Part shown: piece by piece, positions 8,437-18,100 of the stretch
Layout of the letters: each line of letters opens with the position of its first letter
Position numbering within the stretch: the first letter of the stretch is position 1
NCBI RefSeq assembly: GCF_022179765.1
Contig: NZ_BPRE01000024.1
Location: forward strand, 1-64,000
Length of the DNA stretch: 64,000 nucleotides
Source of the DNA: Methylorubrum suomiense
Lineage (GTDB): Bacteria > Pseudomonadota > Alphaproteobacteria > Rhizobiales > Beijerinckiaceae
Reading direction: 5' to 3'
The notes under the pieces: model-generated
What the model was told of the DNA's origin: nothing
The model's database searches: none
The model's input: the letters and a program-made list of their open reading frames with translations, nothing else
Made by a program: the position numbers and the translations under genes

Positions 8437-9602
8437 GCGCGGGAATGAGCCCGATCGACCGCATCCGCAGCTACGCGGACGAACTGACCGCCCTCCGGCG
8501 CGATCTCCACGCCCATCCCGAGATCGGCTTCGAGGAGGTGCGGACCTCGGGCATCGTCGCCGCGCATCTCGAACGCTTCGGCATCGAGGTCCATCGGGGC
8601 CTCGGCAAGACCGGCGTCGTCGGCATCCTTCAGGGACGGCCGGGTCCGCGCCGGATCGGGCTGCGCGCCGACATGGACGCCCTGCCGATCACCGAGGAGA
8701 CCAACCTCCCCTACCGCTCGACGATCCCCGGAAAGATGCATGCCTGCGGGCATGACGGGCACACGACCATGCTGGTCGGCGCCGCCCGCTACCTCGCCGA
8801 GACCCGCGATTTCGACGGCACCGCCGTGTTCGTGTTTCAGCCGGCGGAGGAAGGTCTGGGCGGGGCCCGCGCGATGATCGCCGACGGGCTCTTCGAGAAA
8901 TTCCCCGTCGACGAGATCTACGCGCTCCACAATGCGCCGCAGGGGCCGCACGGGGTGTTCCAGACCCGAACCGGGCCGATGATGGCGGCGGCCGATTTCT
9001 TCGACATCCGCATCACCGGACGCGGGGCGCATGCGGCGATGCCGCAGCAGGGCATCGACCCGATCGTCGTCGCGACCGGGCTCGCCCAGGCGATGCAGTC
9101 GATCGTCAGCCGCAACAGCGATCCGCTCAAGGCCGCGGTGGTCTCGATCACGCAGATCCATGCGGGCGCGGCCTACAATGTCATCCCCGAGAGCGCGCAT
9201 CTCGCCGGCACCGTGCGCACCTTCGATGCCGGTCTGCGCAAGCTCGTGGGCCAGCGCATCCGCGAATTGGCCGAAGGATTCGCCGCCGCCTACGGCGCCA
9301 CCATCGCGGTGGATCTGCGCGACGTGTTCTCCGTGCTCGACAACAGTGCCGAGCAGGCGAAGGCGGCGGCTGAGATCGCCGCCGAGCTGTTCGGCGCCGA
9401 CAAGGTCGATGCCAATACGGTGCCCCGCATGGGCAGCGAGGATTTCGCCGACATGGTCGCCGCCGTGCCCGGCGCCTATGCTTGGCTCGGCGCAACCCCG
9501 GGCCCCGGCCTGCACAATGCGAGCTTCGATTTCGACGACAGCCTGATCCCGATGGGCGCGGCGTATCTGGCGCGGGTGGTGGAGCGGCGGGCGCGGCTGT
9601 GA
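8433..9602 (+). CDS. M20 family amidohydrolase (hippurate hydrolase / N-acyl amino acid hydrolase type)
   Basis: A 389-residue metallopeptidase-fold hydrolase of peptidase family M20D. Metal ligands are visible: the histidines in MHACGHDGHT (about residue 105), the glutamate pair in QPAEEG, a histidine in YALHNAPQG, and the C-terminal LHNASFDFDD histidine. The dimerisation insert lies between about residues 185 and 300. Related enzymes release amino acids from N-acyl derivatives (hippurate, N-acetyl-diaminopimelate, indole-acetyl conjugates). The exact substrate is open. It starts inside the stop of the DUF482 gene with AGGAG just upstream, implying coupled expression. A 7-bp stem loop follows the gene at 9611-9630. 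Confidence 0.88.
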   Translation: MSAGMSPIDRIRSYADELTALRRDLHAHPEIGFEEVRTSGIVAAHLERFGIEVHRGLGKTGVVGILQGRPGPRRIGLRADMDALPITEETNLPYRSTIPGKMHACGHDGHTTMLVGAARYLAETRDFDGTAVFVFQPAEEGLGGARAMIADGLFEKFPVDEIYALHNAPQGPHGVFQTRTGPMMAAADFFDIRITGRGAHAAMPQQGIDPIVVATGLAQAMQSIVSRNSDPLKAAVVSITQIHAGAAYNVIPESAHLAGTVRTFDAGLRKLVGQRIRELAEGFAAAYGATIAVDLRDVFSVLDNSAEQAKAAAEIAAELFGADKVDANTVPRMGSEDFADMVAAVPGAYAWLGATPGPGLHNASFDFDDSLIPMGAAYLARVVERRARL

Positions 9603-9610
9603 GCCGCGCG

Positions 9611-9630
9611 CGCCTCGACCGAACGAGGCG
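9611..9630 (+). terminator. Possible terminator after the M20 hydrolase gene
   Basis: Perfect 7-bp stem CGCCTCG/CGAGGCG with a 6-base loop, starting 8 bases after the stop codon and followed by a pyrimidine-rich run (CCCTTCCCC) rather than pure T. It is weak by the usual standard. Confidence 0.35.
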
Positions 9631-9826
9631 CCCTTCCCCATCTTTGGGCAATCGGAGGTGGGGCGGATGAGGCGGATGGCCGTGCCTCCGCCCGTCCCTC
9701 GATCCTTTGAGCTGTCCGATCGGGAGCCGGAACGCGTGCCCTTCCCGGCTCCGTCGGAGCGATACCGGCGTCTGAAGCCGGCCGTCGCTTTCCGAGCTTG
9801 AGACGGAGGCGCCGTGCCCGGGGGGG

Positions 9827-10915
9827 TCAGGCCGGCACGGCCGAGCCGGGCGGAGCCGCCTCCGGGCCGGTCGGCGCGGGCGCCTTTCCTGCCACCGGCG
9901 TCACGGGATTCTTCGTCGAATCCTTGTCCGCAGTTTTGGTCGCATCCTTGTCCGCATCCGAGGGCGCCATCGTCGACGCGTGCGCCTTGCGGTCCTGGAT
10001 CTCGATGAACACCCGTTTCACGTCCGGGCTCTTCGCCTTGATGCGCTGCTCCAGCCGCGCCACCGTCTGCTCGACCTCGCCCGCGGGGATCTCGTCGGCG
10101 AAATCGAGGCTGAGATTCACGAGGATGTCGGAGGGGCCGAGATGCTGCGTCAGGACTTCGTTGACGTGGCGCACCGCCCGCTCCTCGCGCACCGCCGCGT
10201 CGATGGCGCGGACCACCTCCGGGTCGGCGGCCTCGCCGATCAGCAGGCCGTGGGTTTCGAGCATCAGGAAGATCGACATGCCGATCAGCACGACGCCGAT
10301 GCCGATCGAGGCCCAGCCGTCGAGCACGGGCATGTCGAGGACATGCGCGGCGACCACGCCCGCCATGGCGATGACGAGGCCGATCAAAGCCGCCACGTCC
10401 TCGACCAGGATGGTGTAGAGCGACGGGTCCTTGCTGCGCTGAATTGCGGTGATCGCGGCGCGGTTGCCCTTCTCGGCCCAGAACGCCTTCACTGCCACGA
10501 AGCAGGAATACCCCTCGGCCAGGATCGCGAAGCCGAGGATCGAGACGTTCACCCAGAAGCCCGACAGGGGAATGCCGAACAGGCTCGCATCGGCGGCGGG
10601 TTCGGGATGCTGGATCTTGTGAGCGCCCTCGTAGATCGCGAAGATGCCGCCGCCGAGGAAGATGAACAGGGCGACGATGAAGGCGTAGAAATAGACCTCG
10701 CGCCCGTAGCCGAACGGATGCTTGGCATCCGCCGGCTTGTTCGCCCGCTTGAGGCCGACCAGCAGCAGGATCTGGTTGGCGGTGTCGACCAGCGAATGCG
10801 CGCCCTCCGCCAGCATCGCGGTCGAGCCGGTGAGGAAGGCGCCGACGAATTTCGCCGCCGCGATGGCGAGGTTGGCCCCCGCCGCCGTGTAGATCGCACT
10901 CGTGCTCTCGGCCAT
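9827..10915 (-). CDS. Cation diffusion facilitator transporter, SLC30A9 (ZnT9)-like
   Basis: A 362-residue protein with six predicted membrane helices and a cytoplasmic C-terminal domain. The HSLVDTANQ motif in helix 2 supplies the metal-site His and Asp. The following KHPFGYGREVYFYAF segment resembles the ZnT9 branch more than FieF/ZitB. In helix 5 the second half-site is EDVAALIG rather than the HxxxD of zinc-specific members, another ZnT9 trait. The tail (about residues 310-362) is low complexity, with repeated DKDATK/DKDSTK-like units and then Ala/Pro. It should move Zn2+ or another divalent metal out of the cytoplasm, but the altered site makes the ion uncertain. ATG 10915 has GGGAG upstream; an in-frame GTG 51 bases upstream is less likely. 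Confidence 0.87.
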   Translation of the reverse strand: MAESTSAIYTAAGANLAIAAAKFVGAFLTGSTAMLAEGAHSLVDTANQILLLVGLKRANKPADAKHPFGYGREVYFYAFIVALFIFLGGGIFAIYEGAHKIQHPEPAADASLFGIPLSGFWVNVSILGFAILAEGYSCFVAVKAFWAEKGNRAAITAIQRSKDPSLYTILVEDVAALIGLVIAMAGVVAAHVLDMPVLDGWASIGIGVVLIGMSIFLMLETHGLLIGEAADPEVVRAIDAAVREERAVRHVNEVLTQHLGPSDILVNLSLDFADEIPAGEVEQTVARLEQRIKAKSPDVKRVFIEIQDRKAHASTMAPSDADKDATKTADKDSTKNPVTPVAGKAPAPTGPEAAPPGSAVPA

Positions 10916-11156
10916 GCTCGCGCTCCCGTTCGGCGCACCGGAAGCGTCGCCGTCGTCACGGGGCACTCAACGCGCGCATCGGCCGCAAGGTTCGCCGCAC
11001 AATTTTCGGGATGATTTTTCGCAGTCGACGCAGCGGGCCCGCCCGTGCAACGTGGTCAGCGAATTAAGGCCGCGCGCGGAGCATGCCGCGCGAAGCCTCG
11101 AGCCCGCGGAGGCGGGCGCCGGCGCGGCAAGGCCCGGCACAAACCCGAGGAGCCCG

Positions 11157-11591
11157 ATGACGCCGTCCTACGACCCCGACAACATCTTCGCCAAGATCCT
11201 GCGGGGCGAGATCCCCGCCCACAAGGTCTACGAGGACGAGCATACCCTGGCCTTCATGGACGTGATGCCCCAGGGCGAGGGTCACACCCTGGTGATCCCC
11301 AAGGCGCCGAGCCGCGGCCTGCTCGATGCCGAGCCGGCGACGCTCGCCGCGCTCATTGCGAGCGTGCAACGGGTCGGGCGCGCGGTGAAGAAGGCCTTCC
11401 AGGCCGACGGACTCACCGTGTTCCAGTACAACGAGCCGGCGGGTGGGCAGACGGTGTTCCATCTGCATGTCCACCTCATCCCGCGCCGCGAGGGCGTGCC
11501 GCTGAAGCGGCACGAGGGCGGCATGGCCGACAACGCCGTCCTGGCCGAGCATGCCGCGCGCATCCGCGCCGCTCTGGACGCGGCGGTCTGA
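11157..11591 (+). CDS. HIT-family nucleotide hydrolase/transferase
   Basis: A 144-residue histidine-triad protein. The N-terminal NIFAKILRGEIPAHKVYED and the active-site HLHVHLIPR (about residues 102-110) are diagnostic. It resembles the Hint/PKCI branch, which cleaves aminoacyl- and other phosphoramidates of AMP. GAGGAG lies 5 bases before the ATG. It is divergent from the cation transporter and convergent with the PilZ gene. The substrate in vivo is unknown. Confidence 0.92.
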   Translation: MTPSYDPDNIFAKILRGEIPAHKVYEDEHTLAFMDVMPQGEGHTLVIPKAPSRGLLDAEPATLAALIASVQRVGRAVKKAFQADGLTVFQYNEPAGGQTVFHLHVHLIPRREGVPLKRHEGGMADNAVLAEHAARIRAALDAAV

Positions 11592-11727
11592 GGCCGAGAC
11601 TCTCGACCCGGCGGGGCACGCCCGAGCGGCCTGCGGCGGGGATCATCCCGGAGCCCCGCCGGGTGAGGCTTCCTCCGAACGCTTGCAGGCCGGAAAACCG
11701 GCGGTGACCGATCCGCGGCGGAAGACG

Positions 11728-12150
11728 TCAGGCCGCGCTGGCGGTCTGATCTCCCCCGGCCTTGGATGCGCCCACCGTCCCGAGGAGCGAGCGGAGGGTC
11801 GCGTTCTCGGATTCCAGCTCGGCGATCCGGCGCAGCAGGAGGTTGATGGAGGCGTCGGGCAGGGGAGCCGCTGCCTCGGGGGGCGCGACCGGCTTGCGCT
11901 GGTCGGCGAAGGCGATCCCCACCGAGTTGTCGCGCCGCCAGCGCAGGGTCGCGCGGAAGGTCTCTTCCTTCTGCGCGATGTAGAGGTCGAACACCTCGGG
12001 CAGGGTGCTGGTTTCGCTCAGCTCCAGCCGTGCGCCGGCCTCCGACAGGTCGCGGATCAGGCAGTCCATCGAGGCTGCGCCCTTGTTGAAGAGAATACGC
12101 CCTTTCAAGAACGTGCGCTTGCGGACGTCGTGGCGCTGTTCACTCGTCAT
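11728..12150 (-). CDS. PilZ-domain protein with C-terminal coiled coil
   Basis: A 140-residue protein. The opening EQRHDVRKRTFLKGRILF matches the RxxxR half of the PilZ cyclic-di-GMP site, and DLSEAGARLEL matches the second half, normally [D/N]xSxxG. A degenerate beta-barrel follows, ending around residue 90. The C-terminal part, INLLLRRIAELESENATLRS, is a short leucine-heptad coiled coil that may mediate dimerisation. It is likely a cyclic-di-GMP effector, which links it loosely to the GGDEF-EAL protein 8 kb away. No motility or polysaccharide genes are adjacent to name the output. Confidence 0.82.
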   Translation of the reverse strand: MTSEQRHDVRKRTFLKGRILFNKGAASMDCLIRDLSEAGARLELSETSTLPEVFDLYIAQKEETFRATLRWRRDNSVGIAFADQRKPVAPPEAAAPLPDASINLLLRRIAELESENATLRSLLGTVGASKAGGDQTASAA

Positions 12151-12280
12151 CCTGTCGGCCTCCGGCCCCGACTGTTCCGGAGAGCGTAGTCCGGCAGCTC
12201 TTAAGGAAAGCTCGACGGAATAGGCGACTCGGGCGGGCCTCGCCGCACGGGGCCCGATGCCGGGGCAGGGGCGTCCCGCG

Positions 12281-12508
12281 TCAGGACGCCCGCTCGTCGA
12301 GGGACTGGAACAGGTAGAAGCCGTTGAAGCGCACGGCGGTGGCGGCGGCGCGGTCGTCGAAGCCGGGCGGGGCATCTTTTGCCGCTTCGATCTTGCCGCC
12401 GAAGGTCCAGCGGCGCCCGCCGACGAAACGCGGCACGGCATGGCTCTCCGGCACGGCGCAGCAGAGAGCCTCGCCACCCTTCCGCCGGAACACGTTGTAG
12501 CTGCGCAT
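12281..12508 (-). CDS. Small conserved-looking hypothetical protein (75 aa)
   Basis: Starts at an ATG with a full GGAGG ribosome site 8 bases upstream, which is the main reason to accept it. The protein is basic at the start (MRSYNVFRRKGG), has a Cys pair (ALCCAVPES), and has an aromatic core (VGGRRWTFGGKI, RFNGFYLFQSLDE). It has no signal peptide or membrane helix, and I recognise no family. It lies on the minus strand between nadE and the PilZ gene, about 250 bases from nadE. Confidence 0.6.
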   Translation of the reverse strand: MRSYNVFRRKGGEALCCAVPESHAVPRFVGGRRWTFGGKIEAAKDAPPGFDDRAAATAVRFNGFYLFQSLDERAS

Positions 12509-12755
12509 CGGGTGAGCCTCCGCTTCGCCGCATCGGACGGTTGCGATAGCCAGTCAATCGGACTGGTTTGTGTCCGCAATCTCACTTCGGATGCGGCGGA
12601 GACCGGTGCGTGCGCGGGCGCACGGGGCGAGCGCCCGGTGGAACCCTGTGCGGCCATCCTTTGCGCGGTGTCCGAGGAGGGGCGGGATCCATTCGGTTTC
12701 CCGCGTCCGTGTCAGGCCATGTCCGTGCCGATCAGGTCCGAGGGCGGCCTCCGTC

Positions 12756-14816
12756 TCACGCCGTCGGAACGTTCCGCTCCAACTCGTCGAGCCACGCCCG
12801 CGCGCTCGAATCGGAGGGCGCGCGCCAGTCGCCCCGCGGGGAGAGGGCGCCGCCCGCCGAGACCTTCGGGCCGTTGGGCAGCGCCGAGCGCTTGAACTGG
12901 CTGAAGCGGAAGAAGCGGTCGAGGAACACGCCGAGCCAGCGCCGGATCACCGGCAGGTCGTAGGCCACGCGCTTGGCCTCCGGGAAATCCGGCGGCCAGT
13001 CGCCGGCGGCGGCGTCCCCCCAGGCATGCAGCGCCAGGAAGGCGATCTTCGACGGCGCGAAACCGTGGCGCAGGGTGAACCAGAGATTGAAGTCCTGGAG
13101 CGCGTAGGGGCCGATCTTGGCTTCGGTGCTCTGGGGGCCCTCGCCTTCCGAGGCCGGCACCAGTTCCGGCGAAATCTCGGTGTCGAGCACGGCCCGCAAC
13201 GTGCGGTTCTCCTCCGCGCCGAACTGGCCGGAGGCGATGACCCAGCGGATCAGGTGCTGGATCAGCGTCTTGGGCACGCCCGCATTGACGCCGTAATGGC
13301 TCATCTGGTCGCCAACGCCGTAGGTGCTCCAGCCGAGCGCCAGCTCCGACAGGTCGCCCGTGCCGATGACGATGCCGCCGTGCTGGTTGGCGAGCCGGAA
13401 CAGGTAGTCGGTGCGCAGACCCGCCTGCACGTTCTCGAAGGTGACGTCGTAGACCGCTTCGCCCCGGCCGTAGGGATGGCCCATATCGGTCAGCATCTGC
13501 CGGGCGGCGGGGCGGATGTCGATTTCCGCGAAGGTCGTGCCGAGCGCCCGCATCAGGGCGAAGGCGTTGGTCTTGGTCTCGTCCGAGGTGGCGAAGCCCG
13601 GCAGCGTGTAGGCCAGGATGTTGCTCCGCGGCAGGCCGAGCCTGTCGAAGGCTTTCGCCACCACGATCAGCGCGTGGGTCGAATCGAGCCCGCCCGAGAC
13701 GCCGATCACCGCCCGCTCGGTGCCCGTGGCGGCCAGCCGCTGGGCAAGGCCCGCGACCTGGATGTTGTAGGCCTCGTAGCAATCCTGGGCGAGGCGGGCC
13801 GGATCGGAGGGCACGAAGGGGAAGCGCTCGACGCGCCGCCGCAATCCGAGATCGCCCGCGGGCGGTTCGAGCCGGAATGTGACGGTGCGGAACGGCGCCT
13901 CGGCCCGCGCCCGCGCATTGTCGTCGAGGCTGCCGGCTTGGCGCCGCTCCTGGGTCAGCAGGTCGAGGTCGATATCGGCGAGCGTCGCCACGGGGCCTTC
14001 GGCGAAGCGTGCGCCTTCCGCCAGCCGCACGCCGTTCTCGTCGATGCTGGTCTGCCCGTCCCAGGACAGGTCGGTGGTCGATTCGCCCGTGCCGGCGGCG
14101 GCGTAGACGTAGGCGCACAGGCCCCGCATCGAGGCGGCACGGGTGAGAAGCTCGCGGGAATCGGCCCGGCCCACGGTGATCGGGCTGCCCGAGGGGTTGG
14201 CGATGACGGTGGCGCCCGCCAGCACCGCCTCCATTCCGGGAGTCTGCGGCACCCACAGATCCTCGCAGATCTCGATTGCCAGCCGGAAGCCCGGCACGTC
14301 CTCGGCGGAGAACAGCAGGTCGGTGCCGAACGGCGCCTCGATTCCGGCGACCGGGATCATCTCGGCCCGAAGCCCCGCGCCGGAGGCGAAGTGGCGTTTC
14401 TCGTAGAACTCCCGGTAGTTCGGCAGGTAGCTCTTCGGCACGACGCCGAGCAGCCGTCCACCATGGATCGCCAGGGCGGTATTGTAGACCCGGTGGCGCC
14501 AGCGCAGGGGCGCGCCGACCACGAGGAGCGGAGTGAGCCCGGCGCTCGCCGCGACGAGGCGCGCGATGCCCGCCTCGACCGCGTCGAGGAGGGCGGTCTG
14601 CAGGAACAGGTCCTCGATGGCGTAGGACGACACGCAGAGTTCGGGGAAGACGGCGAGCGTCGCACCGGCGTCGTGACACTCCCCCGCCAGGGCCAGGATC
14701 GCCGCGACATTGGCCGCCGGATCGCCCGGATGGCTGCGCCCGGTGCAGGCCGCGACCCGGGCGAAGCCGTGGGCGTAGAGGGAGCGGAAGGTTTTGGGCT
14801 CGGGGCTCTGGCTCAC
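12756..14816 (-). CDS. nadE: Glutamine-dependent NAD+ synthetase
   Basis: A 686-residue two-domain enzyme making NAD+ from nicotinate adenine dinucleotide with glutamine and ATP. The N-terminal nitrilase-fold glutaminase (residues ~15-300) shows its Glu-Lys-Cys triad in VFPELCVSSY, PKSYLPNYREFYE and IEICEDLW. The C-terminal synthetase domain has the ATP pyrophosphatase loop GVSGGLDST (about residue 370) and GTGDLSELALGWSTYG. This is the long, fused form, similar in length to actinobacterial and eukaryotic enzymes. The GTG at 14816 is the chosen start; an upstream TTG would add 14 unconserved residues. About 300 bases separate it from divergent ftsK. Confidence 0.93.
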   Translation of the reverse strand: MSQSPEPKTFRSLYAHGFARVAACTGRSHPGDPAANVAAILALAGECHDAGATLAVFPELCVSSYAIEDLFLQTALLDAVEAGIARLVAASAGLTPLLVVGAPLRWRHRVYNTALAIHGGRLLGVVPKSYLPNYREFYEKRHFASGAGLRAEMIPVAGIEAPFGTDLLFSAEDVPGFRLAIEICEDLWVPQTPGMEAVLAGATVIANPSGSPITVGRADSRELLTRAASMRGLCAYVYAAAGTGESTTDLSWDGQTSIDENGVRLAEGARFAEGPVATLADIDLDLLTQERRQAGSLDDNARARAEAPFRTVTFRLEPPAGDLGLRRRVERFPFVPSDPARLAQDCYEAYNIQVAGLAQRLAATGTERAVIGVSGGLDSTHALIVVAKAFDRLGLPRSNILAYTLPGFATSDETKTNAFALMRALGTTFAEIDIRPAARQMLTDMGHPYGRGEAVYDVTFENVQAGLRTDYLFRLANQHGGIVIGTGDLSELALGWSTYGVGDQMSHYGVNAGVPKTLIQHLIRWVIASGQFGAEENRTLRAVLDTEISPELVPASEGEGPQSTEAKIGPYALQDFNLWFTLRHGFAPSKIAFLALHAWGDAAAGDWPPDFPEAKRVAYDLPVIRRWLGVFLDRFFRFSQFKRSALPNGPKVSAGGALSPRGDWRAPSDSSARAWLDELERNVPTA

Positions 14817-15111
14817 CGGATCTCGACGCTCGCCTTGGGCTAGCGTCCGCCACAGCAAAGGGCGGAACGCATGCTGAAACAGGACCTTGGCTTCGTATCC
14901 TCAACCTTGCTGACAAGGCCGGAAGGCCGAGGGGCCGGCCGGGACAGACAGGGGCAGACTTCACCGCCAAGGGGCCAACCGTCCACGAGGATATCCGGTT
15001 CGGACGCCCCGTGCACCGCGCCTGCGGGACGGTGGTCGCGCGGGGAGGGCAAGCGTTCGTTAACGACGATCCGCCTAACTGGAGCCGAACCGCTCCAGGG
15101 GGAGCCGGACC
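14817..15111. promoter_or_regulatory. Divergent control region between nadE and ftsK
   Basis: 295 bases that must drive nadE leftward and ftsK rightward. It contains GC-rich inverted segments (GGCCGG-type near 14920-14940) and a GTTAAC palindrome at about 15058-15063, 50 bases before the ftsK start. I could not identify a convincing promoter. GGGGGAG just before 15112 serves ftsK. Confidence 0.4.
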
Positions 15112-18100
15112 TTGTTTCGAGTCATCTCACAGATCATGCGCGCTTCGGGACGGCCTCCGTATTCCCATCGAGATCCGTCGCGGCCGAGCCGCGGCGGCGA
15201 CCGCCTGGACCTGTCGGCGGGCGGCCTCGCCCACCGGCTGATGAACCTGCGGGCCAACCTCGCCCGGCGCCTCGTCGGCGCGCCGCCGGCCCCGCCGCGG
15301 GCCTTGCCGCGGGCGCTGCCGCACCCGCTCGCTCCCTCGTCCGGCTATGGCGCCGATCCGGCCCTGCCCGGCCCGGACGGGTTCGAGGCCGGGGCGATGC
15401 CGAGCTGGCTCGTGCCGCCGGGGGCGATGCTCGGCCGCGCCACCGCCGCAGCGGCTTCCCCGCAGCCCGCACGGCAACCCTGGGACCAGCAGGCTGAGGC
15501 CACTTTCGACATGTCTGCACCGGCCCATTCCTACGAGCCCGACGCGCTCCACGCCGAGCCGGCCTTCGAGAGCCGGATCGATGCCCGCGCCTCCGGACCC
15601 GGCGTCCTCGTGCGCACGCCGCGGCGCCCCGCCGCGATCGCCCCCGAGGGGGCGGCGGTGCCGGCGGTCCACGCCCTGCAGCAGGGGCTCGCCCAGGCGA
15701 TGCCGCAGCTGAACCCCGAACCCGCCGTACGGTTCACCCGCACCCCCGATCCGGTCCTGATGGAGCGTCGCCGCCGGGCGATGGAGGCCGAGCGCGAGGC
15801 GCAGGCCCGCGCCCAGGCCTTGCTCGATGCCCAGATCGCCGCCCAGGAGGCCGCCGAGGCCGCGGCGCGGGAGGCCGAGCAGGCGCATCTGGCCGCCATC
15901 GAGGCCGCCGAGCGCGAGGCGGCCGAGGCCACGGCGCGGGCGGAGGAATCCGCCCGGGCGCTCGCCGCGCAGACCGTGGACGCCGCCTCGGACCTGCCGA
16001 GCTGGCGCCGCCCGTTCGTGCCGCCGCCGGGTGTGCGCTTCTTCCGCACCCCCGACCGCCGCCCCAAACCCGCCGAGCCGGTTCCCGTCGCCGCCCCGAT
16101 CGAGGCCGCCGAGATCGCGCCCGAGCCGGAGCCCGTGACGATCGAGATGTCGGCCGAGATTTCGGTGCTGTCCGCCGAGACCGCCTTCGACGCGCCCTTC
16201 ATCCCGCCGGTCCCGGCCGAGCCGTCCGACTGGGCGGACGTGCCCGACTGGTCGGAGCTGCACGGCTGGTTCGGTCCGGGCGAGGCGTCTACCCCCGTCC
16301 AGCACACCGCCGAGCCGCAGGTGCTCGAGATTCCGGTCGTCGCGGCTCCGGTGGACGAGACGCCCGTCTTCGCCGCCCCGGTGGCCGAGGTTGCCGCTGC
16401 GTCCGCCGAGCGGCCCGCCTTCCTGGCCGCCCCGCGCCGCCGGCTCCACGCCATGGCGGCCCGCGCCGCGATCTTCCCCGCCGACGCGTTCGAGGCCTGG
16501 AGCGGCCCCGCCTTCGTGCCGGCCGAGGCGCCCGCCGCCCTCGCTGCGACTTCGTTCGCACCCGTCTCCTATGCATCCGCCTCGGCGCCGGTTGAGGCAG
16601 CCCCCTCCCCTGCTCCGCAGCCCGCAGCGGTCGCGGCGCCCGCTCCGCAGACGCCCGTCCAGCCGGCGGCAACGCTGCCGCCCCTGACGATCCCCGCCCG
16701 CCCGGTCCTGCTGCGCAGCAAGGCCGCGCCCGTCGCCGACGAGGCCGCCGAGGAGGCCGAGGCGATCGCGGAGGCCTTCGAGGCGCCCGCTCCGGAGGCG
16801 GCCCCCGAGCCGGTCTTCGAGGCGGCGGTTCTCGCCCCCCTGCCCTCCGCCGAGGGGGAGAACCGGCCGCGGGCGATCCTGCCCGAGCGTCCGACCCTGA
16901 TTCCGGCGGGCCGGCATCTGGAGATGACCTTCGTCGGCAATGCCGACTACGCCCTGCCCTCGCTGGAGCTGCTCGCCGAGCCGCCGCTTCCCGACGGCGA
17001 GGAGGTCGATGCGGACGAACTCGAACAGAACGCCCTCAACCTCCAGCAGACCGTGCAGGATTTCGGCGTCCGCGGCGACATCCTCGCCGTCCGCCCCGGC
17101 CCGGTCGTCACCCTCTACGAACTGGAGCCCGCGCCCGGCACCAAATCGAGCCGCGTCATCGGCCTGTCGGACGACATCGCCCGCTCGATGTCCGCCGTCT
17201 CCGCCCGCGTCGCCGTCGTCCCCGGCCGCAACGTGATCGGCATCGAGCTGCCGAACCAAGTGCGCGAGACCGTGTATCTCCGCGAGCTCCTGGCCTCGGT
17301 CGATTTCGTCGACACTAAGCACAAGCTCGCCCTGTGCCTGGGCAAGAACATCGGCGGCGAGCCGATCATCGCCGACCTCGCCCGCATGCCGCACCTGCTG
17401 GTGGCCGGCACCACCGGCTCGGGCAAGTCGGTGGCCATCAACACCATGATCCTGTCGCTGCTCTATCGGCTGAAGCCGGAGGAGTGCCGCCTGATCATGG
17501 TCGATCCCAAGATGCTGGAACTGTCCGTCTATGACGGCATCCCGCACCTGCTCTCCCCCGTCGTCATCGACCCGAAGAAGGCGGTCATCGCCCTCAAATG
17601 GGCCGTGCGCGAGATGGAGGAGCGCTACAAGAAAATGTCGAAGATCAGCGTGCGCAACATCGACGGGTACAATGCCCGGATGAAGGAGGCGCGCGAGCGG
17701 GGCGAGATCATCACCCGCACGGTCCAGACCGGCTTCGACCGCACCACCGGCGAGGCGGTGTTCGAGGAGCAGGAGATGGACCTCTCCGCCCTCCCCTACA
17801 TCGTGATCGTGGTCGACGAGATGGCCGACCTGATGATGGTGGCGGGCAAGGACATCGAGGGGGCGATCCAGCGTCTGGCGCAGATGGCGCGGGCGGCGGG
17901 CATCCACCTGATCATGGCGACGCAGCGTCCGAGCGTGGACGTGATCACCGGCACGATCAAGGCGAACTTCCCGACCCGGATCTCCTTCCAGGTGACGAGC
18001 AAGATCGACAGCCGCACGATCCTGGGCGAGATGGGCGCGGAGCAGCTGCTGGGCCAGGGCGACATGCTGTTCATGGCCGGCGGTGGGCGCACGACCCGCG

